Shown in pieces: positions 6,503 through 13,966 of a stretch of 24,211 nucleotides of DNA. How positions within the stretch are numbered: the first letter of the stretch is position 1; each line of letters opens with the position of its first letter. The DNA is from an uncultured Porphyromonadaceae bacterium (GTDB taxonomy: Bacteria > Bacteroidota > Bacteroidia > Bacteroidales > Muribaculaceae), in contig URZG01000007.1 of NCBI GenBank assembly GCA_900552325.1, positions 1 through 24,211 of the forward strand. The letters run 5' to 3'. A program made the position numbers and the translations under genes. The notes beneath the pieces were generated by a model, which did no database searches, had not been told where the DNA came from, and saw only the letters and a list, made by a program, of their open reading frames with translations.

Positions 6503-6994
6503 TCAGTAATACCAGGGGGAGAGGCGGCCCGGGGGGAGTTCGGGATCGAGTTCGGAGGCCATGGAGCAGGCGGTTTCGGCGGCTTGGGAGCGGTAGGAGC
6601 GGGCTAGTTCGGGATTCACGCAGTCGAACACGAAAGAGAGTGTGGTGAGCGCCACTATGTGCTCCATGTTGGATTTTATCAGCAGCAGGCGTCCGGCGTC
6701 GGCGCTGTCGGAAGTGGAGGCGGGGTCGATCTCCACGGTCATGAGGATGGGGTAATCGGGGTCGTAGGGGGCTTCGGATCCCGGTGTCGTCTCGTCGAAG
6801 CGGCATGAGGAGATTTTCTCGGCGAACTGCATCACCAGGTTCGCGAAAGCCATGCGCATGAGGTGGCGCAGCCCCGGGATCTGGTCGCGCCCCAGGAGTG
6901 CGGGCAGTTCCACTTCGGGCTGCTGGTGCGCCGCCAGGGCCGATATTGCGAAAATTTCATCGAAGATGTTGCGTGGATTGAGAGTTATAGTCAT
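6503..6994 (-). CDS. hypothetical protein of the phage-like module
   Basis: A 163-residue protein beginning MTITLNPRNIFDEIFAISAL; ATG at 6994 is chosen because residues encoded upstream are low-complexity out-of-frame sequence of the preceding gene. It has two predicted amphipathic helices (IFDEIFAISALAAHQ, LRHLMRMAFANLVMQFAEKI) followed by a beta-rich half (YPILMTVEID, RLLLIKSNMEHIVALTTL) and a Pro-rich tail. No signal peptide or TM segment. It starts 25 nt after the preceding gene and is the last gene of the capsid-portal cluster. By position it could be an adaptor or accessory structural protein, but no family is recognised and function is unknown. Confidence 0.7.
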   Translation of the reverse strand: MTITLNPRNIFDEIFAISALAAHQQPEVELPALLGRDQIPGLRHLMRMAFANLVMQFAEKISSCRFDETTPGSEAPYDPDYPILMTVEIDPASTSDSADAGRLLLIKSNMEHIVALTTLSFVFDCVNPELARSYRSQAAETACSMASELDPELPPGRLSPWYY

Positions 6995-7019
6995 GGTTGT
7001 AAGCGGATTTTTCGGATTG

Positions 7020-7511
7020 TCAGAACGTAACTGATTCGGATGGCGGACGCGAGGCGAGGCGTCGGCGGTGACGGGCCTGCGGTGCGGGGAGTGCGGAGCG
7101 GCATGCCGGGGTTTTGCGCCGGGCGGAGCCGGTGAAGAGCCGCAGGGCATATTCCTCGGAGATGAAGAAACGTGAGGGGAGGGGGCCGTTTCCGGCAAGG
7201 ATGTCGTCGAGCAGGGCGTAAGGGTCGGCACGAGGCTGCCGGAGGGTTGCGGCGCGCAGGTGGCCGTCGAGTTCTTCCAACATTATGCGGCGCATAGATC
7301 CGCACGGAGTCTGCAACTTACCGTTCCGCAGGAGTTTCAGGCGGCGCCACGCGTAATCGGTGGAGAGATACCATGCCGGGGCGGGAGCCCGCAGCACTTC
7401 GCGCACAAGAGCGCGTGCCACCAGAGGCGTGCCATGCTCCAGGGATCTCCGCGCCGTACGGCGCACGGCGCGGAGAAAGTCGGAGTTGCGTTGTTCATAG
7501 TTCAGAAGCAT
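7020..7511 (-). CDS. hypothetical basic protein with duplicated aromatic motif
   Basis: A 163-residue arginine-rich protein. Two similar motifs are visible: APAWYLSTDYAWRRLK (45-60) and PSRFFISEEYALRLFTG (112-128), both of the form P-S/A-x-(F/Y)-(F/Y/L)-(I/L)-S-x-(D/E)-Y-A-x-R, suggesting an internal duplication. The C-terminal 35 residues are very Arg/Pro rich. No membrane segment or signal peptide. A promoter -7 box (7606-7613) lies about 95 nt upstream, so it can be expressed separately from the portal gene that precedes it by 179 nt. Function is unknown; the basic character would allow nucleic-acid binding. Confidence 0.75.
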   Translation of the reverse strand: MLLNYEQRNSDFLRAVRRTARRSLEHGTPLVARALVREVLRAPAPAWYLSTDYAWRRLKLLRNGKLQTPCGSMRRIMLEELDGHLRAATLRQPRADPYALLDDILAGNGPLPSRFFISEEYALRLFTGSARRKTPACRSALPAPQARHRRRLASRPPSESVTF

Positions 7512-7605
7512 GTCAGAGAGAGTTTGGAGGTGAGAGGAGAATGAGCCGGTGGAGAAGACCCGGGGCAGACGTGGGCCGGGGTGTGGCGCCTTTGTGCCTG
7601 CTGTG

Positions 7606-7613
7606 CAAAATTA
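7606..7613 (-). promoter_or_regulatory. internal promoter -7 box (TAATTTTG) of the phage-like module
   Basis: Minus-strand TAATTTTG matches TAnnTTTG in the gap between the portal gene (ends 7691) and the gene starting at 7511. The -33 region is weak. Confidence 0.5.
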
Positions 7614-7690
7614 CTACCGAGGTGGAGCAAGAAACGTGCCCATCCGTGTTAAAAATATTAACCAAAACGCACTTTTTTTCACCTCCGGTT

Positions 7691-9091
7691 TCAAGCGGCT
7701 GAGATGCCGAGGATTAGCTCGTTGCGTGTGGTGAGGAAGTCGCGGTAGGTCTCCATGAGGTCGGAGATGGAGGCTGCTGCGTTGCGCACCTCGCTTTCGT
7801 AGCGCTGTGCGCCGATGGCAGCGCTGACGGATTTCCCCATCAGCGCGTCGCTCACGCCCGACACCTCCTCGAAGAGCCGTATCTGGGTCTGGAGCATGTC
7901 GCGTGCGCCGATGTCGGCCACCGGGGTCACCACCTGCTCGGGTTTGGCGTCGCCTGCTGGACGGTAGGGGATTATTCCTCCCGGATCGGCCCACATGCGC
8001 TGTATGTCGGTCCATTTCATCCCCTCCACCTTGCTCTGGACCGGAAAGAGGAGAACTCCTTTGGCAGCCGTCCCCATGATATGGTCCATAGTGGTGATGA
8101 GCCTGTTTACGTAGCGCTGCTGGTCGATGACGTCCTCCACCAGGGAGTGTACGTTGCCGTCGGTCATGGGGTACATCTTGACGGCGAAAGGCGCCGCTCC
8201 CGAGGCGAAGGGGGAGTCGGCTTCGCCCAGCAGTGTACCGTCGGGTGCGAGCCAGCGGCCATGCCATGCGGCGCGGACCGACGTGCGCCAGCGGGGTTCG
8301 GGGAGCCCGGCTTTGCAGCGCCGTCGGGCGAGCTTCTTCAGTTTCTGCTCGCGGTGGAGCGGGAGGAGCGAGTAGACCGCCTCGACCGGATCATGCACCT
8401 GGAGCCATTCGCGGCACTCGAGGGTCCATACCTCTATCACTCGGCAACGTCCGGCCGGGGCGTGGTAGAAACTGACCGGGGCCTCCCCGGCGGTGGAGGG
8501 GAGGGAGGGGGTATCGGTCAGCGAACCGTAGAGCCGTCGCAGCTCGCGGGCGCGGCGCCGGTCGTCGGGGGCGAAGCGCATCACCACCTCGGCCACGCTC
8601 ATATCCAGGAGTCTGCCGGCCAGCTCCATGTCGCAGCAGCGCGGATCGCGCAGGGCATTGACAAAAAAACGCTCGGGGGGCACGTTGTCGACCCAGATTC
8701 CGGCGCCGGCGGGGCGCGTCTCGGCGCATACGTAGTGGATCGCCATCCCCGATATGAGAAATTCCTCCAGGGTGCGTGCGTCAAGCTCGGCCAGGCGGTT
8801 ACGGCGGCGCACCTCTTCAGGTACGGAGCCGGAGGTGGCGTCAGTCTCCTCCTGGCGGAACCGGCCTACGACGGATTTCACAAGGCGGCGGATAAGATTG
8901 TTTGTGAGCGGGGGGCGTCCCGAGAGGGAGACCTGCTCCCCTTCGGTGACGCGGCGGCCGTCGCGGAGGGTCACCGGATCGGCCCACTGGTCGCCGTAGG
9001 TGTATCGGGTGTGCCGGCGGCGGGTTTCCCGCATCGGTTCCATGCGCTCCCAAGCCTGGCGGGCGGCCTCAAGTATCAGTTGTGTGTTCAT
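7691..9091 (-). CDS. phage portal protein-like protein
   Basis: A 466-residue protein with the layout of podovirus/SU10-type portals. The N-terminal helix and RHTRYTYGDQWADP (26-39) are followed by PLTNNLIRRLVKSVVGRFRQEET (61-83) and the wing/stem segment with GIWVDNVPPERFFVNALRDPRC (131-152). MTDGNVHSLVEDVIDQQRYVNRL lies about two thirds along, followed by MDHIMGTAAKGVLLFP and GVSDALMG. Portals form the dodecameric ring at a capsid vertex through which DNA passes. At 466 residues it is short for the family, so a reduced C-terminal barrel is possible. Its ATG overlaps the preceding stop by 4 nt (9088-9091). No terminase or tail genes are nearby. Confidence 0.75.
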   Translation of the reverse strand: MNTQLILEAARQAWERMEPMRETRRRHTRYTYGDQWADPVTLRDGRRVTEGEQVSLSGRPPLTNNLIRRLVKSVVGRFRQEETDATSGSVPEEVRRRNRLAELDARTLEEFLISGMAIHYVCAETRPAGAGIWVDNVPPERFFVNALRDPRCCDMELAGRLLDMSVAEVVMRFAPDDRRRARELRRLYGSLTDTPSLPSTAGEAPVSFYHAPAGRCRVIEVWTLECREWLQVHDPVEAVYSLLPLHREQKLKKLARRRCKAGLPEPRWRTSVRAAWHGRWLAPDGTLLGEADSPFASGAAPFAVKMYPMTDGNVHSLVEDVIDQQRYVNRLITTMDHIMGTAAKGVLLFPVQSKVEGMKWTDIQRMWADPGGIIPYRPAGDAKPEQVVTPVADIGARDMLQTQIRLFEEVSGVSDALMGKSVSAAIGAQRYESEVRNAAASISDLMETYRDFLTTRNELILGISAA

Positions 9092-9633
9092 TGCGTCAGG
9101 GGTCTGATGGTTGATAATGCATCCTCATGAAAAATATAGGTATCCTCGCCGGGGTCGGCCACGCATATCAGCGAGCGTACGCGGGCGTCGGCCGGCCGTG
9201 CCGGCGAGGAGTGCACCTCCAGTGAGCGGCCCCCTTTGCGGAGCACCGCCACCGGACGGCTGACGCCCCCGCAGGCGAAGAGATTTGTCTGCATCACGGC
9301 CTGGCGTGAGCCGGGACTGACGATGGTTGCCGGGCGCTCCCATCCGTACAGTTCAAGGCTCACCGGCCGCATGCAGTTTTCGGGGAGCCGCACCGTTATG
9401 GTGCCCTCGTCGGTCAGATCTATCCCGGCCTCGCGGGCCAGGTCGGTGAGGGGTACCCATTCCAGAGGGCCGTGGCAAAGGAGGTTGACATACCACATGC
9501 GCATCTCCAGGGCTGCCAGCGCCTCGAGGTCTATGCCGTAGGAGCGTGTCACGCGGCAGTCGGCCCGCAGCGGCTCCATGCGGGTAAGGAGGAGCCAGCG
9601 GTCAAGCATTTCGTTTCGTGTAAGTTTCAGCAT
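9088..9633 (-). CDS. hypothetical protein between capsid and portal genes
   Basis: A 181-residue protein. The N-terminal half is helical (LTRNEMLDRWLLLTRMEPLR, DLEALAALEMRMWYVNLL); the C-terminal half is beta-rich (GTITVRLPENCMRPVSLELYGWERPATIV, SLICVADPGEDTYIFHEDALSTI). No signal peptide or TM helix. It starts 21 nt after the capsid terminator and overlaps the portal start by 4 nt, so it is translationally coupled to the portal gene. The position suggests a head-completion or portal-associated role, but no family is recognised by motif. Confidence 0.75.
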   Translation of the reverse strand: MLKLTRNEMLDRWLLLTRMEPLRADCRVTRSYGIDLEALAALEMRMWYVNLLCHGPLEWVPLTDLAREAGIDLTDEGTITVRLPENCMRPVSLELYGWERPATIVSPGSRQAVMQTNLFACGGVSRPVAVLRKGGRSLEVHSSPARPADARVRSLICVADPGEDTYIFHEDALSTIRPLTQ

Positions 9634-9647
9634 TTCGGCAAGAGGTT

Positions 9648-9687
9648 AAAAAAAGGTGTGGCCGCGCCGGTTACGGACGGCCACACC
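9648..9687 (-). terminator. intrinsic terminator after the capsid gene
   Basis: Minus strand: GGTGTGGCCG (9687-9678), 13-nt loop, CGGCCACACC (9664-9655), then seven T (9654-9648). A perfect 10-bp GC-rich stem with a U tract directly after the capsid stop at 9705. It lies inside the gene cluster, so downstream genes depend on read-through or another promoter. Confidence 0.9.
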
Positions 9688-9704
9688 GGTGTCACGGTTC
9701 AGTT

Positions 9705-11186
9705 TCAGTCTTTGATTATGCGCATGTGGGTCTTGGGATAGCGGAGCACCAGGCATGAGGCCTCGGTGATGACGATGGCATCGGTGTTGCGCACGCCGGC
9801 GGCCTTGAGGTCGAGGCGCTCGGTGCGGAAAGGCACATGCGAGTATTTGGTGATGTATTCGGGATCGATCACCATGCCGTTGGCCGGCATGCCGCACTGG
9901 TCGAACACCTCCGAGAGGAGCACGTAGAGGGTGCCGAACTTGGAGTGGATCTCGGTGAAGTCGAGCCCCCATTTGGTCACCGCCTTTTCCGACGAGATCA
10001 CGCGGGTGCGGTCGATCTTGTGGAGTGCCTCTATGAGGTCGGAACCGGCCAGGAGAATCTTGCGCGAGGAGCCGGCATTATGCTGGAACGCCTGTTTACA
10101 AAGCCCCACCAGATCGTTCTCGGAGGAGATGGCCGAGTAGGTGTAGTCATTGTCGGTCTGGTTCCATATCCCTCCGGTGAGCATGATCTCCTCGCCCGTG
10201 GGGACGGTCAGTCGGCACTGGTGCCCCATGAGGAAATTCTTCTCCATACCCATGCGCATGTCGATTATGGCGGCCTCCTCCTGGTCGGAGAAGCTCCAGC
10301 CCACTTCCTTATTGGCGATCTTCACGAAGGTCGACTGCTCCACCTGAGCCTTGAAAATCTGACAGTAATTGTGTGATTTCACCGGCAGGGTCTCGAACTG
10401 AGGTGTGGTGACATCCAGCTCGGCCGCCGCGCGGCCCATGCGCACCAGCACTGTGCCTTTGGGGAGCGAGGGCACGAACGAGGCGTTGCCCGACGAGGTG
10501 TTGTTGACGGCCACGGCCGTTACCGTGGAGCCGTCGGAATCGGTGACATAAAGCACGAGAGGATCGCCCGAGGAGGATTTGACCGAGGGAACGAGCACCG
10601 TGGTTGAGCGCTGGAACACCCTCGCCTCGCTGATCTGGAGCGTGGCCGGAGTGTCGCCCGTGAGGGTGCGCTCGTCGGGAGCGGTCCACGCCGCGGTGAG
10701 TTTCACGGTCACCGGTTTGGTGTCGACCGAGTAATACTCCACTTTCATCGAACGGCACTGACGTGCTCCGCCGTAGCGCGAGATCTGGTCGAGAGGAGTG
10801 GACATGGGGCGGATTTTCACGATGCGCGAGTCGATCTCGCTGCGGAGCAGTCCGGGAGCCTCCGTTTCCACGATAGCGGTGGTGAGGGGCTCGCCGTCGA
10901 TGTTGCGTGAGGCGCCGGTGACGCCCGCCACGGCCGGTAGGGCTGCCGCCGCGAGAACCGACGGGTCGAAGTCGGGCGAGGTGAGGATGTTCATCACGTC
11001 GGCCAGGGAGTCAAGCATCCCGGAGAGCCACAGTGCCAGGAGCACTCCGATGACCACAAGCGCTTTCCATCCTTTGCGGGAGAGGAGCCGTCGGCGGAGC
11101 GCCGCAAGGCGGGCGGCCATGCCGGGAGCGGAGTCGGATACGGGGAGGTTTTTCACGATTTTGGCGATGTTGTTTTTCAGATTCAT
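9705..11186 (-). CDS. HK97-fold major capsid protein-like (SU10/DUF5309-type) with N-terminal membrane segment
   Basis: A 493-residue protein. Residues about 110-493 follow the pattern of SU10-type capsid proteins: SRIVKIRPMSTPLDQISRYG (120-139), VFQRSTTVLVPSV (190-202), QVEQSTFVKIANKEVGWSFSDQE (281-303), MRMGMEKNFLMG (310-321), GGIW (338-341), FGTLYVLLSEVFDQCGMPANGMVIDPEYI (417-445) and a final TEASCLVLRYPKTHMRII. These proteins assemble the icosahedral head. The first 100 residues are different: a basic stretch (RRRLLSRKGWK, 31-41), a hydrophobic helix (ALVVIGVLLALWLSGML, 42-58) and an Ala-rich linker. This looks like a membrane anchor, unusual for a capsid protein. The family assignment is by remembered pattern, not by search. 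The gene starts 45 nt after a small acidic protein gene. Confidence 0.7.
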   Translation of the reverse strand: MNLKNNIAKIVKNLPVSDSAPGMAARLAALRRRLLSRKGWKALVVIGVLLALWLSGMLDSLADVMNILTSPDFDPSVLAAAALPAVAGVTGASRNIDGEPLTTAIVETEAPGLLRSEIDSRIVKIRPMSTPLDQISRYGGARQCRSMKVEYYSVDTKPVTVKLTAAWTAPDERTLTGDTPATLQISEARVFQRSTTVLVPSVKSSSGDPLVLYVTDSDGSTVTAVAVNNTSSGNASFVPSLPKGTVLVRMGRAAAELDVTTPQFETLPVKSHNYCQIFKAQVEQSTFVKIANKEVGWSFSDQEEAAIIDMRMGMEKNFLMGHQCRLTVPTGEEIMLTGGIWNQTDNDYTYSAISSENDLVGLCKQAFQHNAGSSRKILLAGSDLIEALHKIDRTRVISSEKAVTKWGLDFTEIHSKFGTLYVLLSEVFDQCGMPANGMVIDPEYITKYSHVPFRTERLDLKAAGVRNTDAIVITEASCLVLRYPKTHMRIIKD

Positions 11187-11231
11187 GATGTGATGTTTTT
11201 TAAGATGTGTGTTTTGCGATTCGGATTTACG

Positions 11232-11537
11232 TTATTTATCCCAGATGCTGCCGCGGGGATTGTTGAGGATCATGATCTCGGCGTCAGCGCCGGGAGCGGA
11301 GACAGGGGTAGGGGTGTGGAGCGGCTGCATCATGCCGGGGCGCTGCATCAGTGCCTCGATGGCCTCGTTGCGCCCGCGGAGATAGGCCTGCCTGAGTTGC
11401 TCCTGAAAATCGGGGGCGGACCGGGAGTTCTCGGAGGACTCCGAGTTTTCGGAACTCTCTGGGAGGTCTGTGGCGCGATTGTCATCTGTGGCGCGATTGT
11501 CTACGACCTCTTCTTGCAATTCTGCGTGCTTTTTCAT
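11232..11537 (-). CDS. small acidic protein, first gene of the phage-like module (scaffold-like position)
   Basis: A 101-residue hydrophilic protein. The N-terminal half holds short tandem repeats (NRATD twice; SENSES/SSENS), the first mirrored in DNA by two copies of a 17-bp unit near 11467-11502. A helix QEQLRQAYLRGRNEAIEALMQ (45-65) and a Pro-rich tail follow, ending NNPRGSIWDK. It immediately precedes the capsid gene, where phages often encode scaffolding or decoration proteins; acidity and helix content fit a scaffold but the call is positional. It has its own promoter (TAACTTTG, 11597-11604) with a leader of about 55 nt. Confidence 0.7.
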   Translation of the reverse strand: MKKHAELQEEVVDNRATDDNRATDLPESSENSESSENSRSAPDFQEQLRQAYLRGRNEAIEALMQRPGMMQPLHTPTPVSAPGADAEIMILNNPRGSIWDK

Positions 11538-11596
11538 AATTTAAAACCGAACGATTTTATGCCATGCGGTGTTGCATAGTGTTTCCGTCGGTGATG

Positions 11597-11604
11597 CAAA
11601 GTTA
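11597..11604 (-). promoter_or_regulatory. promoter -7 box (TAACTTTG) of the capsid-portal module
   Basis: Minus-strand TAACTTTG, about 60 nt before the ATG at 11537, matches the host-type consensus rather than any phage-specific promoter. The -33 element is not obvious. Confidence 0.6.
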
Positions 11605-11748
11605 CTTCGGGGAGCGACTGATGCGTCTGCCATAATCTTCGGGAGGCTCTCTCGGGTCGGCTAATCACCTAACTTATAGGTAAGGATGGTTGAAAAATGC
11701 TAAAAAACGGCGAGGTGTTACAATGTGAAAACATTTTGGTTGCAAAAT

Positions 11749-11779
11749 TTTGCAGAGGATATTTTAGGTGCTAAATTTG
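11749..11779 (+). promoter_or_regulatory. forward promoter for an intergenic transcript
   Basis: -33 TTTG (11749-11752), 19-nt spacer, -7 TAAATTTG (11772-11779). Near-consensus, with predicted start around 11783. No convincing gene follows before 12414. Confidence 0.75.
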
Positions 11780-11782
11780 CAC

Positions 11783-12275
11783 ACGAATGGTTTTGAAGTG
11801 TCTTTTGCACAATTATAATTTTAAATCATTCCGCCCGGAAGAGTCCGCGCGCAGGAGCCCGGAAGCCTTGTGCTCCGGTGCTGCAATTTGCCTAACGCTC
11901 ATTTTCCTCCATTCTGAAAACCGCCACCAAAAGGGCGCCGGCCGGGCGCACGAAGCAGAGTCCTATGGAAAAAGCGCTGCGCAGCTCCCAGCAACCCCCT
12001 TGGGGTGCGGACAGCAGAAGTGTACGCTCTATCTTTGGACCGGGCGCTTGGCGGTGCCTTAGAATGGATGGAGATGTGTTCCCCGCCTCTGCCCTCCGCA
12101 CCCCCTTTTTCAGGCGGGTGGCCCACGATGCATATCCATTGCTTATTTACACATATATTGACTGGTAATATTACTACGTATCCGGGCAGAAAAAGTCGTG
12201 AGATTATTTCTGCCTTTTCCATACGTAGTCCGCGGCGTGGCTCCTTGACGGAGCTGCGCCGTTAGCGTTTTTTTT
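11783..12275 (+). ncRNA. candidate non-coding transcript of about 490 nt
   Basis: The stretch 11538-12413 has no convincing protein gene. Within it a near-consensus forward promoter (11749-11779) and a terminator-like hairpin with eight T (12233-12275) bracket about 490 nt. The only forward frame of size starts at 11787 with no leader; its Cys/Arg/Pro composition and lack of domains argue against coding. The 3' part folds strongly: ACTACGTAT (12173-12181) pairs with ATACGTAGT (12221-12229), and GGCAGAAA with TTTCTGCC (12185-12192/12207-12214). Conserved motifs of RNase P RNA and tmRNA were looked for and not seen. Class unknown. Confidence 0.4.
12233..12275 (+). terminator. terminator upstream of the export operon
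   Basis: CGGCGTGGCTCC (12233-12244) pairs over 12 positions, two of them G-T, with GGAGCTGCGCCG (12250-12261) across a TTGAC loop. A T8 run follows at 12268-12275 after 6 nt. The gap before the T run makes it slightly atypical. Confidence 0.65.
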
Positions 12276-12314
12276 GGAGTTTTAGGCAACCTTTGGCACT
12301 TTTTACCTCTTGTT

Positions 12315-12345
12315 TTTGTTCACACGAACAGTTGACGTAATTTTG
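12315..12345 (+). promoter_or_regulatory. promoter of the TolC-HlyD-ABC operon with palindrome in the spacer
   Basis: -33 TTTG (12315-12318), 19-nt spacer, -7 TAATTTTG (12338-12345). The palindrome TGTTC-acac-GAACA (12317-12330) lies between the boxes, a typical operator position for a dimeric repressor. The leader to the ATG at 12414 is about 65 nt. Confidence 0.75.
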
Positions 12346-12413
12346 CGTTGATAAAATAGAACCCCTTGCAAAATGTCACCGGGGGCGGTAACATATCGCT
12401 CAACTATCCGTTT

Positions 12414-13904
12414 ATGAGAAGAATCCGCAGAAATATCGCTACGCTCGGCGCGCTGGCAGCGGCTTTTGCCGCCGCCGCGCAACAGCCGGCTGCCGCTTCG
12501 GGACCATATACCCTCGAACAATGCCGTCAGCTGGCGCTGGAGAACAACAAGGAGATCATGGTGCGCGTGCAGCAGGCGCGCAAGGCCGGTTTCCAGAAAA
12601 AAGAGGCGTTCGCCGCCTATCTGCCGGCTCTTGATTTCGCCGGCGGTTACGTCTATAACCAGAAGGAGGTCTCCGTAATCGGGGAGGACCAGCATCTGCC
12701 CGTGCAGTCATTCAACCTCGAGACACAGAAATACGAGTACTCGCTGGTGACCAATCCGCTCACCGGCAAACCCGTGCTCACTCCCGACGGCTCGCCGATA
12801 CCCTCGCAGACGGCGCTGCTGCCCAAAGAGGCCCTCACATATAATATACACAACGTGTTCTTCGGCGCCGTGACCCTGACGCAGCCCATCTACATGGGAG
12901 GCAAGATCGTGGCGATGAACCGGCTGGCCGACATCAACAGCCGGATCAACGACAATATGCTGGCCAACGAGTCGCAGAACGTGGTGTATGCCGTTGACGC
13001 CGCCTACTGGACGGTGGTCTCGCTCCATGCCAAGCACGAGCTGGCCGTGAGCTACGTGAACCTGCTCGACTCCCTGAGCCGCAACGTGCGGCTGATGCTC
13101 GACCAGGGGGTGGCCACGCGCTCCGACCTGCTGAGCGTGGAGGTGAAGCTCAACGAGGCCAACGTGGATCTGCTGAAAGTGGAGAACGGGCTATCCCTGT
13201 CGCGCATGGCGCTCGCTCAGGTATGCGGACTGCCGGTGAATTCGCAGATGTGCGTGGCCGACGAGTCGGCCTCCGTGCCCGAGGCGCAGCTTTCGGCTCC
13301 GGTGGCCACGGCCTACGATATGGAGGAGGTCTACGCCGCCCGCTCCGATCTGCGCGCCCTGGCTCTGGGCGTGAAGGCAAAAGGGGAGCAGGCCAATGTG
13401 GCGCGCGCCGACATGCTTCCAAACATCGCCCTGGTGGGTGCCTATTCCTTCTCCAACCCAAATATGTTCAAGGGATTCGACCGCTCTTTCAGCGGCGCGT
13501 TCTCGGTGGGGGTGATGCTCAAGATCCCCCTGTGGCACTGGGGAGGCAACTACAACAAATACCGCGCCGCAAAAGCCGACCGCACCATAATGGAGCTTCA
13601 GCTCCAGGATGCCCGCGAGATGGTCGACCTCCAGGTGTCGCAGGCCGCTTTCAAGGCCAAGGAGGCGATAAAGACCTACGAGACCACCTGCGCCAACATG
13701 GCCAAGGCGCAGGAGAATCTGCGCACGGCCCAGGTCGGTTTCCGCGAGGGGGTGATAACCACCGACGACGTCATGGCGGCGCAGACCGCATGGCTAAAGG
13801 CAAATTCGGAACGTATCGACGCCGCCATCGACGTGCAGCTCTGCGACGTCTACCTCCAGAAAGTGCTCGGAAAGCTCCCCTACCGGGTGGAATACCAGGA
13901 CTGA
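12414..13904 (+). CDS. TolC-family outer membrane efflux protein
   Basis: A 496-residue protein. The ATG at 12414 gives a signal peptide, MRRIRRNIATLGALAAAFA, followed by the OEP opening GPYTLEQCRQLALENNKEIMVRVQQARKAG. Typical family features follow: a YLPALDFAGGYVYN segment, long helices, AYWTVVSLHAKHELAVSYVNLLD, LLSVEVKLNEANVDLLKVENGL, a second repeat ARADMLPNIALVGAYSF, and a C-terminal ANSERIDAAIDVQLCDVYLQKVLG. TolC trimers form the outer-membrane channel of tripartite exporters. It is first in an operon with an HlyD-type adaptor (62 nt downstream) and two ABC-2 permeases. It is under its own promoter with a possible repressor site. Confidence 0.95.
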   Translation: MRRIRRNIATLGALAAAFAAAAQQPAAASGPYTLEQCRQLALENNKEIMVRVQQARKAGFQKKEAFAAYLPALDFAGGYVYNQKEVSVIGEDQHLPVQSFNLETQKYEYSLVTNPLTGKPVLTPDGSPIPSQTALLPKEALTYNIHNVFFGAVTLTQPIYMGGKIVAMNRLADINSRINDNMLANESQNVVYAVDAAYWTVVSLHAKHELAVSYVNLLDSLSRNVRLMLDQGVATRSDLLSVEVKLNEANVDLLKVENGLSLSRMALAQVCGLPVNSQMCVADESASVPEAQLSAPVATAYDMEEVYAARSDLRALALGVKAKGEQANVARADMLPNIALVGAYSFSNPNMFKGFDRSFSGAFSVGVMLKIPLWHWGGNYNKYRAAKADRTIMELQLQDAREMVDLQVSQAAFKAKEAIKTYETTCANMAKAQENLRTAQVGFREGVITTDDVMAAQTAWLKANSERIDAAIDVQLCDVYLQKVLGKLPYRVEYQD

Positions 13905-13966
13905 CACATAATAGATGACTTCTTGACATTATCATATTAATTCCAGCTATAAACCGCTATAAAGTT

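Noticed and set aside
8081..9130. 349-codon plus-strand frame opposite the portal gene
   Set aside because: Antisense shadow; the minus-strand product shows portal motifs and 4-nt coupling to its neighbour.
6503..11537. Complete active prophage
   Set aside because: No terminase, tail, lysis, integrase, repressor or replication genes and no flanking att duplication were found.
11787..12062. 91-codon frame starting just after the forward promoter
   Set aside because: Would be leaderless and has a Cys/Arg/Pro mix with no domain or membrane pattern; kept only as part of a candidate non-coding transcript.
11783..12275. RNase P RNA or tmRNA
   Set aside because: The conserved RNase P core strings and the tRNA-like CCA end of tmRNA are absent on both strands.
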